Assembly (NCBI RefSeq): GCF_022352055.1
Contig: NZ_JAKRWM010000004.1
Span: 124,001 to 188,000, forward strand
Reading direction: 5' to 3'
DNA length: 64,000 nt
Source of the DNA: Cohnella mopanensis
GTDB lineage: Bacteria > Bacillota > Bacilli > Paenibacillales > Paenibacillaceae
Of the stretch, positions 27,238 to 35,971 are shown in pieces. The position numbers and the translations under genes are program-made. Within the stretch, counting starts at the first letter, position 1, and every line of letters starts with the position of its first letter. The notes below the pieces were generated by a model that was not told the DNA's origin, did not search any database, and was given only the letters and a program-made list of their open reading frames with translations.

Positions 27238-27744
27238 ATGAAGAAACATTGGAAGGTCGGGGATCTCGCTAAGCTGACGGGGCTTACTGTACGAACCTTG
27301 CGGTTCTATGATCAAATCGGGTTGTTCTCTCCGTCGGGACAAACGGAATCCGGTCACAGGCTGTACAACGACTTGGACTTGTCGCGATTGCACCAGATCT
27401 TATCGCTTAAAGAGCTAGGGTTATCTCTCGAGGAGATTAAGTCGGCCTTAATTGGCGGGCAGATCAGTCCGCTTGAGATCGTCAACCTGCAGATCAATCA
27501 ACTCAAAGATCAGATCAAACTGCAGCAGAAACTATTGGAACAGCTCAGACACGTATCCAAGCTTATGCAGGGCAAGACGGAATTAACGGTTGAAGATTTC
27601 ACGAGCCTTCTGCAAGCGATGAAGAAGGATTATGAGAAACCGGTCATTGAACGGCAAACGAGTTGGGAGCGACATTTGGACCTGTTGGGAAACTTTCTTG
27701 CCGAGGATAGCGGAATTCCGAAACATAAGGAGGAAAATCAATGA
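27238..27744 (+). CDS. MerR family transcriptional regulator
   Basis: 168 residues. The winged helix WKVGDLAKLTGLTVRTLRFYDQIGLFSPSGQTESGHRLY is typical, followed by LSLKELGLSLEEIK and a long coiled coil (about 80-115). No cysteine cluster for metals is visible, and the C-terminal part is short, so the signal is unknown. It overlaps the next gene by an ATGA junction and is likely autoregulated through the promoter at 27163. Confidence 0.9.
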   Translation: MKKHWKVGDLAKLTGLTVRTLRFYDQIGLFSPSGQTESGHRLYNDLDLSRLHQILSLKELGLSLEEIKSALIGGQISPLEIVNLQINQLKDQIKLQQKLLEQLRHVSKLMQGKTELTVEDFTSLLQAMKKDYEKPVIERQTSWERHLDLLGNFLAEDSGIPKHKEENQ

Positions 27745-28184
27745 ACGAACGATTCGTCAAGCATGGAACCTTCGTCGTCGAGCGGACGTATTCCGCTGCG
27801 CCGGAGAGAGTCTATCACGCATGGGCAGACCCGATTGCAAAAGCCAAGTGGTTTTCGAAGCCGGAAATCTTCGATTTCCAGGTTGGAGGGCGAGAGTACA
27901 GCAGCGGAGGGCCGCCGGAAGGGCCGATCTTTACCTTCGACGCCATCTACCAAGAGCTTGTTCCCGAGCAGCGCATTGTCTATACGTACACTCTGGATTC
28001 GGGCGATATACGCATCTCCATCTCGATCACAACGATCGAGCTTATTAAGGTGGAGGGCGGCACGAAGCTGATTTTCACGGAGCAAGGTGCGTTCTTCGAC
28101 GGGCACGATACGCCGGAAGTGCGGGAACACGGTACAAACGTCATGTTGGATGCACTGGGCAAGGTATTAGTAGGGGATGAATGA
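27741..28184 (+). CDS. SRPBCC/AHSA1 domain protein 1
   Basis: 147 residues of the START/AHSA1 (activator of Hsp90 ATPase homologue) fold: VERTYSAAPERVYHAWADPIAKAKWFSKPE at the N-terminus and a C-terminal helix after GAFFDGHDTPEVREHG. These proteins bind hydrophobic ligands in a helix-grip pocket. It lies between merR and a second SRPBCC gene with ATGA overlaps on both sides. Confidence 0.88.
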   Translation: MNERFVKHGTFVVERTYSAAPERVYHAWADPIAKAKWFSKPEIFDFQVGGREYSSGGPPEGPIFTFDAIYQELVPEQRIVYTYTLDSGDIRISISITTIELIKVEGGTKLIFTEQGAFFDGHDTPEVREHGTNVMLDALGKVLVGDE

Positions 28185-28627
28185 ACAAGACTATAGGTGA
28201 ATATGAACTTATGGCGACACGCGAGTACGATGTCCCGCGGGAGCTCGTATTTCGGGCTTGGACAACCCCTGATTTGTTAGCCCGATGGTGGGGGCCGAAA
28301 GGCTTTACGAATACGTTTCACGAATGCGATATGAGGCAGGGAGGCACGTGGCGGTTCACCATGCACGGATCGGATGGCGTGGATTATCCTAACCATAACG
28401 TTTTTGTTGAGATCGTGCCGCCAGAGAGGATCGTGATTGATCATCTATCCGGCCACGAATTTCGGGTAACGGGAACCTTCGAGAGCTTCGAAGGCCGCAC
28501 CAAGGTCACTTTCCGTCAACTTTTCAAGAATAAAGAGGAGTTTGAACAAGCTAGGCCGATCTGCACAGAAGCTAATGAACAGCAGCTTGACCGACTTGGC
28601 AATGTGTTGGCGGAATTGGTCTACTAG
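28181..28627 (+). CDS. SRPBCC/AHSA1 domain protein 2
   Basis: 148 residues, paralogous to the gene before it: YDVPRELVFRAWTTPDLLARWW, then FHECDMRQGGTWRFTMHG and PPERIVIDHLSG. It overlaps its neighbour by 4 bp (ATGA). The pair under MerR control suggests a ligand-binding or detoxification operon; no enzymatic residues can be named. Confidence 0.88.
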   Translation: MNKTIGEYELMATREYDVPRELVFRAWTTPDLLARWWGPKGFTNTFHECDMRQGGTWRFTMHGSDGVDYPNHNVFVEIVPPERIVIDHLSGHEFRVTGTFESFEGRTKVTFRQLFKNKEEFEQARPICTEANEQQLDRLGNVLAELVY

Positions 28628-28690
28628 CTTTGCAAAGGTATATCGGCCTTTTCCGGAAGAACTGCCACTTATGTGATGACTCTAAAATGG

Positions 28691-28732
28691 TCGCCGTTCA
28701 CGATCCCTGTCGGGAATCGGACGGCGATTTTT
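28691..28732 (+). terminator. Terminator after SRPBCC operon
   Basis: TCGCCGT/ACGGCGA outer stem and CGATCCC/GGGAATCG inner stem, then TTTTTAG. Confidence 0.85.
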
Positions 28733-28837
28733 AGTACAAGCGCAACCGATTCCGCGGACTTTCTACTATATAGATAGGAGCATAGAAAGGAGTTTAATGA
28801 TCAAGGGATAAGAAGATTTGCAAAAGGAGATTAACGG

Positions 28838-29395
28838 ATGGAAGATCAAGGAATAGTCCACCTATACTTACAGCGTTCGCAGCAAGCCATTTTGGAGACT
28901 AAGAATAAATATGGGGCATACTGCAGAGTGATTGCAAGAAACATACTTTCCGATAGTTCGGATATTGAAGAGTGCGAGAACGATACGTACTTGGCTGCGT
29001 GGAATGCAATACCGCCTAATATGCCTAGGAAGTTCTCCGTATTTCTAGGGAGGATCACGCGTAATATCGCGCTTGATAAACATGGCTATAATACGGCGAA
29101 AAAGCGTAATCGCGAGTTTGAAGTCATTCTAACGGAATTAGAAGAATGTTTAGCTACCCCTGGCACTGTAGAAACAGAGTATGAAGCAGGTGAGATAGCA
29201 AACTTAATTAATCAATTTTTATATGCCCTAGATGAGCATGCCAGAAATCTATTTATTAGGAGGTACTGGTACTCCGATTCGATAGAGGATCTTTCTATGA
29301 GATTTAATATGAGCAGCAGTAAAGTGAAGTCCATCTTATTCCGGACAAGAAATAAACTTAAAGTTCATCTTGGCAAAGAGGGGGTTACCTTATGA
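28838..29395 (+). CDS. RNA polymerase sigma factor, ECF-like
   Basis: 185 residues. Region 2 is visible at about 20-85 (YGAYCRVIARNILSDSSDIEECENDTYLAAWNAIPP) and region 4 at about 130-180 (LDEHARNLFIRRYWYSDSIEDLSMRFNMSSSKVKSILFRTR). It overlaps the next gene by ATGA, and that gene encodes a one-helix membrane protein, the usual sigma/anti-sigma arrangement. GCAACC at 28742 could be an ECF-type -35 for autoregulation (weak). Confidence 0.88.
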   Translation: MEDQGIVHLYLQRSQQAILETKNKYGAYCRVIARNILSDSSDIEECENDTYLAAWNAIPPNMPRKFSVFLGRITRNIALDKHGYNTAKKRNREFEVILTELEECLATPGTVETEYEAGEIANLINQFLYALDEHARNLFIRRYWYSDSIEDLSMRFNMSSSKVKSILFRTRNKLKVHLGKEGVTL

Positions 29396-30339
29396 AAAAG
29401 GAAGAGTTATATCGGGAGTTCGGAGCCATTGATGAAAACTTAATTGAAGCGGCCGGTCATAGCGGAATAGAGAAAAAGAAAAAAAGGATTTCCAAAAAGT
29501 GGGTTATTTTGGTTGCGTGCCTTATCCTTTATAGTTCAACCTCCACGGTTTTATTAGCAAGAGGTTATTATAAAAATCAAAATACAGAGCCATATATACG
29601 TTATTTAACAGCTGAGGACATGGAGTTAGCGCCTGTTACTCAATATGATGCGGAAAAGTTTCTGCAAGCTTTAAAAAGCGATAACAATGAATATGTATAT
29701 ATTGCTATTAATAGGCTCGTAGAATGCTTTAATGATCCAAAGCAGAGAGAAAAAGCGTTGAAAGAACTTCAGCCATTATTGGCAAACGATAATCAAAAAA
29801 TCGCCGATGCGGCTGCTTTCGCCATAGATATTCTGTCACAAAGTTATCTGAGCCCTTATATTCATAAGTTAGCGGACGGAAGTATGATCTTTACGTTGTT
29901 TAACAATTATTCGGATTATGGAAGTCAGAATGTCCTTTGGAGGATAAAAGACAATGTGCTTGAACAGTATTTAAGCTTTTCTACACCCTCTATGTATATT
30001 ACGGAAATAATTCCTTCACCAAATCAGAAGTTGGTTGCGATAGTAACCTGCTCTAATAAAAGCGAATTCGTTCAAATTATTAATGTTGAAGAGGGAATGT
30101 TCAGTCCGGAGTTAGTAGAATCGGCAAGAGTCAAATACGGTGCGCAGAAACAATTAGATACCTGGATTCGCACGGATCATGAGAATTACAGCTATGCCAA
30201 TAACATAGCGTGGAAAGACAATGATACTTTAGAGTTTGAGGGTTCCCTTGCCTACCAGAATACTGAGATCATAGAAAATGTTACTGTTGCGTATCGGTTT
30301 AGTAAGAAGGCAATAGAAGTAAATGAGATCAGCTCATAA
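29392..30339 (+). CDS. Probable membrane anti-sigma factor
   Basis: 315 residues. A cytosolic N-terminus of about 35 residues (EELYREFGAIDENLIEAA) is followed by a basic stretch and one membrane segment (WVILVACLILYSSTSTVLL, about 37-55) and a large extracytoplasmic part. The latter starts with a helical, HEAT-like stretch (LKELQPLLANDNQKIADAAAFAIDIL) and continues as beta-rich sequence. The ATGA overlap with the sigma gene supports the anti-sigma role; no zinc-binding ZAS motif is seen. Its last 11 bp overlap the convergent flavodoxin gene. Confidence 0.7.
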   Translation: MKKEELYREFGAIDENLIEAAGHSGIEKKKKRISKKWVILVACLILYSSTSTVLLARGYYKNQNTEPYIRYLTAEDMELAPVTQYDAEKFLQALKSDNNEYVYIAINRLVECFNDPKQREKALKELQPLLANDNQKIADAAAFAIDILSQSYLSPYIHKLADGSMIFTLFNNYSDYGSQNVLWRIKDNVLEQYLSFSTPSMYITEIIPSPNQKLVAIVTCSNKSEFVQIINVEEGMFSPELVESARVKYGAQKQLDTWIRTDHENYSYANNIAWKDNDTLEFEGSLAYQNTEIIENVTVAYRFSKKAIEVNEISS

Positions 30340-30763
30340 ATTTTTGGGAAAAAGCTTTTATTTTATCCACGAAAATTCCTTTCAGTTGATCGGAGCCTTC
30401 TTTCGGTGCAGCATAAGCCTTATAACCGCCAAACGAATCAATGCAAATAGCAGCTTCTTTAAGATCGGCGGGAATATTCCGTTCTATTATTTCTTCTGTC
30501 TCCTTTGGCTTCTCATTGCAAATAAAGTACCCAATTCTTTTTTTCAGTAATTCATTATGATTTTTTTTGATAAAGTCGCGAATGGTTTTGTAAATTTTCC
30601 CGTCTCGAACTCCAGCACCCAATATAATGCGATCAAAATCCTCGATAGAGGGCTTCTCCATTTGGATGTTACAGATCGTACAATTCGAAATCTCTTCCGC
30701 TAATACTTTTATGCATTGCTCTGTTGCTCCTGTTTTCGTTGCATAGATGACTAGTACTGCCAT
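30329..30763 (-). CDS. Flavodoxin-domain protein (HemG-like)
   Basis: 144 residues from the ATG at 30763, nine bases after AAGG. FMN phosphate loop YATKTGATEQ near residue 7, then ILGAGVRDGKIYKTIRDFI and YFICNEKPKE. The pattern resembles menaquinone-dependent protoporphyrinogen oxidase HemG and related flavodoxins. It lies 24 bp after the MarR stop, so the two are co-transcribed; MarR probably controls a redox function here. Confidence 0.85.
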   Translation of the reverse strand: MAVLVIYATKTGATEQCIKVLAEEISNCTICNIQMEKPSIEDFDRIILGAGVRDGKIYKTIRDFIKKNHNELLKKRIGYFICNEKPKETEEIIERNIPADLKEAAICIDSFGGYKAYAAPKEGSDQLKGIFVDKIKAFSQKFMS

Positions 30764-30787
30764 TTGGCTCATCCTTATCATTTGGCG

Positions 30788-31261
30788 TTATTTTGAATTA
30801 AGATGATGAATCTGTTCCTCGAGAACGCTGCTTGCTTTGCCTAAAAAGTTTGTAATAAGCTCTAGTTCTTCATCCGTATAGGATGAAGCCAGCTTGACCA
30901 TCGCCGTGTGAAGCAGAAGGTACGTATTGCTGACATCTTCCTTATTCTCGTAAAGCGGGACGATGATCACTTTACGACGGTCAAGGGGGTCATGTTGCCT
31001 GCGAACAAACCCGTTTCTTTCTAGTCGGTCGATTAACGCGGTAACGCTGCCCGTCGTAAGCCCGGTTAGTTTCGACAACTCGCCGGCGGTGACAGGACCT
31101 TTTTCATGCAGGATGTCGACGGATAAAAAGTCATTATTATAAAGCCCTAAGGAAGCAGCTACACTTTGCTGGTAGAGTACCGTTCTGGTTCCCAATCCGC
31201 GCATACTCATCGTAAGGTTTTCTTGCTGCTCCGTAGGCTGTTCTGGTCGATTACTTGACAA
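30788..31261 (-). CDS. MarR family transcriptional regulator
   Basis: 157 residues from TTG 31261, seven bases after AGGAGG; the longest frame would start inside the operator. The winged helix reads GPVTAGELSKLTGLTTGSVTALIDRLERNGFVRRQHDPLDRRKVIIVPL. It heads an operon with the flavodoxin gene. The palindrome at 31287 lies just after its predicted transcription start. Confidence 0.88.
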   Translation of the reverse strand: MSSNRPEQPTEQQENLTMSMRGLGTRTVLYQQSVAASLGLYNNDFLSVDILHEKGPVTAGELSKLTGLTTGSVTALIDRLERNGFVRRQHDPLDRRKVIIVPLYENKEDVSNTYLLLHTAMVKLASSYTDEELELITNFLGKASSVLEEQIHHLNSK

Positions 31262-31286
31262 CAATAGTCCTCCTTTAACTTTTTTA

Positions 31287-31303
31287 ATCTTGGCGATCAA
31301 GAT
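31287..31303. promoter_or_regulatory. MarR operator
   Basis: ATCTTG-GCGAT-CAAGAT, 6-bp perfect arms; a further half-site CAAGAT lies at 31314-31319. The minus-strand promoter (TTGACA at 31343-31338, 17 bp, TATCTT) overlaps that extra half-site. Confidence 0.65.
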
Positions 31304-31369
31304 ACTCTACAACCAAGATATATTATTGCGATTTTGATGTCAAATATTCGCCGATAGGGTCAGAACATT

Positions 31370-31397
31370 TTGATAAAAGTAATCCAGTATTTATGAT
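31370..31397 (+). promoter_or_regulatory. Sigma-A promoter of trpB
   Basis: TTGATA and TATGAT separated by 16 bp, 50 bp before the trpB start. No T-box or TRAP-type leader is visible in between. Confidence 0.6.
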
Positions 31398-31446
31398 ACG
31401 ATGAAACAGAATAAAACTTCTATTTTCTATTGGAGGTCGTTGAAGG

Positions 31447-32610
31447 ATGAGTCGGGAACTTTTGCAAGAAGGGTATTTCGGGGAGTTCGGAGGCAGCTTC
31501 GTGCCGCCGGAATTACAGGAAGTGCTGGATTACTTGAGCGAACAATTCCACATGTACAAAGACGATCCGGAATTCAACGAGGAATACCGTTATTATTTGC
31601 GGGAATACGTCGGGCGGGAGAATCCGCTGACTTACGTGGAGCGGCTGTCCGAATCTTGGGGAGGCGCGAAAATCTATCTGAAGCGCGAGGATCTCAACCA
31701 CACGGGCGCGCACAAAATAAACAACGTCATCGGTCAGATTCTGCTGGCCAAGCGGATGGGCGCCAAGCGGATTATCGCCGAGACGGGCGCCGGGCAGCAC
31801 GGCGTCGCGACGGCGACAGCCTGCGCCATGTTCGATATGGAATGCATCATCTACATGGGGGAGGAAGATACGCGCCGGCAAGCGCTGAATGTTTTCCGGA
31901 TGGAGCTGCTCGGTGCGACCGTCGTTCCGGTTCATAAAGGGCAAGGCCGCCTGAAGGATGCCGTGGACGAAGCGTTAAACGATCTCGTACTGAATTATAA
32001 GAACACGTTCTACCTGCTCGGTTCCGCAGTCGGTCCGCATCCGTTTCCATCCATGGTTAAACACTTTCAATCTATCGTCAGCGAGGAATCGAAGCGTCAA
32101 ATTCTAGAGAAGGAAGGCCGCTTGCCGGACGCTGTCATCGCCTGCGTCGGAGGGGGAAGCAATGCGATCGGCGCGTTCGCTCATTATTTGGACGAGCCAT
32201 CGGTCCGCCTAATCGGCGTCGAGCCGGACCAAGCGCCTACATTGACCCAAGGCGTTCCGGGAATCATCCACGGGTTTAAGTGTTTGGTGCTGCTGGACGA
32301 AGAAGGCAATCCGCAGAAGACCTACTCAATCGCGGCGGGTCTTGATTACCCGGGCATCGGGCCGGAGCACAGCAACCTGAAAACGACCGGACGGGCGGAA
32401 TACGTGACGATCTCCAATGAGGAAGTACTAGCAGCCTTTCAGGAGCTGTCTCGGACGGAAGGCATTATCCCCGCGCTGGAGAGCGCGCACGCCGTCGCTT
32501 ACGCGAAGAAGCTCGCTCCGACGATGAGCAAAGAGCAGATCATCATCGTCAATCTGTCCGGCCGCGGTGACAAAGATGTGGAGCAAGTTTTCCATATGAT
32601 TAAGAAATAA
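31447..32610 (+). CDS. trpB: Tryptophan synthase beta chain
   Basis: 387 residues. PLP enzyme fold II: the Schiff-base lysine is in HTGAHKINN (Lys90), glutamate/GAGQHG in [14 protein letters not shown], and the phosphate loop GGGSNAIG. It condenses indole and serine to tryptophan, normally with TrpA. No other trp gene is present here; the neighbours are marR and a lipoprotein gene. Standalone trpB copies can salvage indole. ATG 31447 has TTGGAGG upstream. Confidence 0.93.
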   Translation: MSRELLQEGYFGEFGGSFVPPELQEVLDYLSEQFHMYKDDPEFNEEYRYYLREYVGRENPLTYVERLSESWGGAKIYLKREDLNHTGAHKINNVIGQILLAKRMGAKRIIAETGAGQHGVATATACAMFDMECIIYMGEEDTRRQALNVFRMELLGATVVPVHKGQGRLKDAVDEALNDLVLNYKNTFYLLGSAVGPHPFPSMVKHFQSIVSEESKRQILEKEGRLPDAVIACVGGGSNAIGAFAHYLDEPSVRLIGVEPDQAPTLTQGVPGIIHGFKCLVLLDEEGNPQKTYSIAAGLDYPGIGPEHSNLKTTGRAEYVTISNEEVLAAFQELSRTEGIIPALESAHAVAYAKKLAPTMSKEQIIIVNLSGRGDKDVEQVFHMIKK

Positions 32611-32724
32611 GATTTTACAACGAGCGAGATATTGCTGGACTATGGCTCGGGAAACAAATTCATGGAATACTTTGTCAGCCTTATGATACTATAGGTTTAT
32701 TAATTAGGATCAGGTGCTGATGAT

Positions 32725-33726
32725 ATGAAATGGAAAATGAAAATCCTTATGCTAGCCTTCTCGTGCTCGGTTATGACGGCTTGTACGAATGCGCAACCCC
32801 AGGTTCAATCCCCTTCGATGCAGACGGAGACGCCGGCAACGGCATCTCCGATTAACGAACCTCGGGATGTCCCATCTCCGATGAAAGCCCCGGAGGAAAG
32901 CGTAATGCCGAAAGCGGCTCCTGCGGATAAGCCGGTGGTCGATAAATCCGCTTGGGTCGGGGAATGGAAATGGCAGCAAGCGACCAAATACGATGTTTCA
33001 ACGATTACGATTCATAGCCAGAAGGACAAGCAACTAACCTTTTCGCTTAATGCCTTCCACGTGACCAACGCTAAGACGATGGATGGCCATCATGGCGAGA
33101 TTGATAAAGGTATTGCCTTCTTATCCGGTGATGAGGCCGTATTTAGAGACGATGACAATCATTTCGAATTACGAATGGCGCTCGTCGATGGCCATCTTGA
33201 GGTGTCGACCAAGGGCGAAGGCGATTTTGGCGCATTCGTTACCGTGGATGGCTCCTATGTCCGCAAAACGAACGATTATCTCATCGTACCGGGGCGTTCG
33301 GTAGGCAAAATCTCGCTTGGAATGTCCAAGAAGGAAGTGACGAAGCTTCTAGGGAAGCCGTCGGAAGCGGATGAGAGTCAGATGACGTACAAGTCGGCGA
33401 AGAACTCGATTACGTTGGAATTGGACAACAATGTCGTCAGGCAGATCGAATTCACATCCTCCTCCTTCTCTACCGCAGAAGGGATTAATTTAAGCAATTT
33501 CCAGCAACTTGACGATGGATTTGCCATCTCGCAATTTCAATGGCGGTTTTTGCAACTTCGCTATGGCTGGGAAGAGGGCGGTTTAACCTTCTTTTCCTTC
33601 AACGCGGACGTTCCGGACGACAATGAGGAGTACCAATCTTATGTTCGCGGATATGTCTACGAAGGACGGCAAATGTTCGAGGAACCCATAACCGGCGCCC
33701 AGTGGGAACCGGTGAGTAAGCAATAG
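32725..33726 (+). CDS. Lipoprotein with SmpA-like C-terminal repeat domain
   Basis: 333 residues with lipobox VMTAC near residue 20 and a Pro/Thr/Ala-rich linker to about 70. A beta-rich domain follows (about 75-185), then GRSVGKISLGMSKKEVTKLLGKPSEAD near 195-220, the layout of SmpA/BamE-like and related domains that start with ISLGMS...LLGKP. It is membrane-attached on the outer face. No enzyme motif is visible; the role is unknown. Confidence 0.75.
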   Translation: MKWKMKILMLAFSCSVMTACTNAQPQVQSPSMQTETPATASPINEPRDVPSPMKAPEESVMPKAAPADKPVVDKSAWVGEWKWQQATKYDVSTITIHSQKDKQLTFSLNAFHVTNAKTMDGHHGEIDKGIAFLSGDEAVFRDDDNHFELRMALVDGHLEVSTKGEGDFGAFVTVDGSYVRKTNDYLIVPGRSVGKISLGMSKKEVTKLLGKPSEADESQMTYKSAKNSITLELDNNVVRQIEFTSSSFSTAEGINLSNFQQLDDGFAISQFQWRFLQLRYGWEEGGLTFFSFNADVPDDNEEYQSYVRGYVYEGRQMFEEPITGAQWEPVSKQ

Positions 33727-33736
33727 CTTGAAGTTG

Positions 33737-33764
33737 AGGCCTTCCGAACCCGGAGGGCCTTTTA
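33737..33764 (+). terminator. Terminator after lipoprotein gene
   Basis: AGGCCTTCC/GGAGGGCCT with one mismatch and a short loop, then TTTACTT. Confidence 0.75.
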
Positions 33765-33896
33765 CTTGCACGGAAAGATGCGAGGAATTCTAACGCTCTG
33801 ACTCCGAGCCGTTGGACTTAATGCTAACGCTTCGATAGAATATTATTCTATATTGTAGTAATCAGGATTATTTTAAGGCAGAAAGGAGAGATAATA

Positions 33897-34499
33897 ATGG
33901 GAAATACGGATAAGTTTGAAATGATAGCTAATAGGTATGACACTCCGGAGAGAATTCAAATTGCAAAGGTATCATCAGATGCCATTCGTGAATATTTGGT
34001 TGACGCTAAAAGTAAGAATGCTATAGATTTTGGGTGTGGAACGGGTCTTGTCGGAATGGACTTGTTAAACGATTTTAATTCTATGCTTTTTCTGGATACT
34101 TCCCAAAACATGATTAATCAAATAAAGCAAAAAATTTCTGATTTTAATATTCAGAATGCAGATACATTATGCTTTGATTTTGAACAGGAAGGTCTATCGG
34201 ATTTACATGCTGACTATATTTTTATGGCTCAGGTTCTCCTCCATATTCCTGATGTTGAATTCGTTTTATCCAGATTATTTGATGTTCTCAATGAAGGAGG
34301 ACATTTGCTTATCGTAGATTTTAATAAAAATGAAAAAGTAGTTTCGGATATCGTTCATAACGGATTTAATCGAGATGAGCTAACCGACATGATGACTAAA
34401 ATAGGGTACAGGAATATTCAATCCAAAACCTTTTATACTGGAAATAAAATATTCATGGGACAAGATGCATCGATGTTTATTCTTGATGCTCAAAAATAA
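33897..34499 (+). CDS. Class I SAM-dependent methyltransferase
   Basis: 200 residues. Motif I is AIDFGCGTGLVG near residue 43, motif II is LFLDTSQNMI near 68, and motif IV is DYIFMAQVLLHIPD near 108. No cofactor-independent features, so it is a small-molecule methyltransferase of unknown acceptor. The gene is AT-rich compared with its neighbours. Good ribosome site (AAAGGAG). Confidence 0.85.
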   Translation: MGNTDKFEMIANRYDTPERIQIAKVSSDAIREYLVDAKSKNAIDFGCGTGLVGMDLLNDFNSMLFLDTSQNMINQIKQKISDFNIQNADTLCFDFEQEGLSDLHADYIFMAQVLLHIPDVEFVLSRLFDVLNEGGHLLIVDFNKNEKVVSDIVHNGFNRDELTDMMTKIGYRNIQSKTFYTGNKIFMGQDASMFILDAQK

Positions 34500-34509
34500 A
34501 CTTTAAACG

Positions 34510-34547
34510 TCGCAAATACCACTCCATAGATGGAGTGGTATTTGCGA
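34510..34547. terminator. Long perfect hairpin between convergent genes
   Basis: 17-bp perfect stem (34510-34526 with 34531-34547) closing a TAGA loop. There is no T-run. It separates the methyltransferase from the small gene on the other strand. Confidence 0.7.
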
Positions 34548-34560
34548 TAGAATGCCAATC

Positions 34561-34725
34561 TTATTGCTGGTTTTCAGAAGCGCGATTCGAGGATGGGTTT
34601 TGTTCAAATACTTGTGCCGCTTCCTCGGCGGAAAATTCCGTGTCGTTCTCGCCTGGGATAGGCAATTTGTTTAAAGGAGTCGTCTGCACTTCCGCTTTTG
34701 TTGGCTGATTATCATTGTTGGCCAT
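34561..34725 (-). CDS. Small acidic protein of unknown function (54 aa)
   Basis: Starts at the ATG at 34725, seven bases after GGGAGG. It is hydrophilic, rich in Asn, Gln, Glu and Pro, and has no Cys or Trp; TEFSAEEAAQVFEQNP near residue 30 is the only ordered-looking part. Composition fits small spore or stress proteins of spore formers, but I do not recognise the family. Confidence 0.6.
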   Translation of the reverse strand: MANNDNQPTKAEVQTTPLNKLPIPGENDTEFSAEEAAQVFEQNPSSNRASENQQ

Positions 34726-34780
34726 GTGGGAACCTCCCTCCATATTATCAAAGTCATTCAAACCTTAGGCTTCCACATGA

Positions 34781-34795
34781 GGAATATTTTATTCC
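34781..34795. promoter_or_regulatory. ARG box 1 before argC
   Basis: GGAATATTTTATTCC, perfect 6-bp arms around TTT. It matches the AT-rich AhrC/ArgR box type and lies over the -35 region of the argC promoter. Confidence 0.65.
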
Positions 34796-34838
34796 TATGG
34801 TCAAATCGAGAAAAATATGTATAATTAATCACCAAAAG

Positions 34839-34850
34839 GAATATTTATTC
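34839..34850. promoter_or_regulatory. ARG box 2 before argC
   Basis: GAATATTTATTC, perfect palindrome. The -10 TATAAT lies at 34820-34825, so this box is about +8 to +19 of the transcript, just before the ribosome site. Confidence 0.65.
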
Positions 34851-34866
34851 GCTAAGGAGGATGATT

Positions 34867-35820
34867 ATGCACTATAAAGTATTTGTTGACGGCCAAGAAG
34901 GTACGACCGGTTTGAAGATCTTTGAGTATTTATCGAAGCTATCGGACATAGAGGTACTCAGGATTGATACCGACAAAAGAAAAGATCCCAAAGAACGAAG
35001 CAAATTCCTTAACGGAGCAGATATCGTTTTCCTTTGTCTTCCCGATTCGGCTGCACAAGAGTCCATTGCGCTTGTGAATAATGAAACAACCAAAATCATT
35101 AATACAAGCACAGTCTTTAGAACGGATAAAAGTTGGGTTTTCGGTTTGCCCGAGATAAAAAAACAAAGAGATTTAATAAGAACCGCTTCAAGAGTTTCCG
35201 TTCCCGGCTGTCATGCTACCGGTTTTATTCTTACCCTTAGGCCGTTGATTGAAGCCGGCCTTCTTCAACCGGATTATCCCGTTACGTGTTATTCGGTGAC
35301 AGGGTATTCGGGAGCTGGAAGAAGCGGGATCGAGGAATATGAGAATCCAACGGCAAGCGCCGCAAAAAAACTCAATGTTCCAAGACATTATTCGTTGCAA
35401 CTCAATCATAAGCACATCCCGGAGATGCTGCTGTATTCAGGGCTTTTATATGAGCCGTTATTTACGCCTATTAAAGCTAATTACGCACAAGGAATAGCCA
35501 TGTCGATTCCTTTAATGAGTAGGCTTATGCCGAGAAACTCTTCCGCCAAAGATGTACATGAAGCATTATCGGCGTATTTTGAAACGGAGCGATTCGTGCA
35601 TGTGATGCCGTATGATTCGGAAGCTTACCTCGATGAAGGACACTTTATGATATCTGAGTGTAACAATACGAACCGGCTAGAAATATTTGTTTTTGGACAA
35701 AAAGACAAGATAAATATTATTTCAAGATACGATAATTTAGGTAAAGGGGCATCAGGCGCTGCTATACAAAATATGAATCTCATGCTTGACTTCGATGAAG
35801 GAAATAGTCTCATATATTAA
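34867..35820 (+). CDS. argC: N-acetyl-gamma-glutamyl-phosphate reductase, short (type 2) form
   Basis: 317 residues. NADP-binding start VFVDGQEGTTGLKIFEYL and the catalytic cysteine in VPGCHATGF near residue 117 define ArgC. The length and the GQEGTTGL start fit the shorter type 2 enzymes found mostly in Gram-negative bacteria. It reduces N-acetylglutamyl phosphate in arginine synthesis. No other arg gene is in the window. ATG 34867 is preferred over 34861 because AAGGAGG lies 6 nt upstream of it. Confidence 0.9.
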   Translation: MHYKVFVDGQEGTTGLKIFEYLSKLSDIEVLRIDTDKRKDPKERSKFLNGADIVFLCLPDSAAQESIALVNNETTKIINTSTVFRTDKSWVFGLPEIKKQRDLIRTASRVSVPGCHATGFILTLRPLIEAGLLQPDYPVTCYSVTGYSGAGRSGIEEYENPTASAAKKLNVPRHYSLQLNHKHIPEMLLYSGLLYEPLFTPIKANYAQGIAMSIPLMSRLMPRNSSAKDVHEALSAYFETERFVHVMPYDSEAYLDEGHFMISECNNTNRLEIFVFGQKDKINIISRYDNLGKGASGAAIQNMNLMLDFDEGNSLIY

Positions 35821-35836
35821 ATTGGTTTACGACTAA

Positions 35837-35863
35837 AGGCCATCCCACAGAGGATGGCTTATT
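35837..35863 (+). terminator. Terminator after argC
   Basis: AGGCCATCC/GGATGGCTT with a 6-nt loop, then ATTTAAT. Confidence 0.75.
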
Positions 35864-35971
35864 TAATGCGGGATTTATAAGCAGGTGCTGATTTATGTTG
35901 AGAGCCGTCTTTCGGATTTTTGTCGCTGCATAATATATATATTAAGCCACTCAAGTCGGTTCTTAGCCAAG

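Noticed and set aside
28742-28772. GCAACC followed by CTATATA as an ECF-type promoter before the sigma gene
   Set aside because: The -10 does not match any ECF consensus I can name, so it is mentioned only with the gene.
31401-31937. 178-codon frame overlapping trpB
   Set aside because: Arg/Gly-rich frame-shift shadow of trpB.
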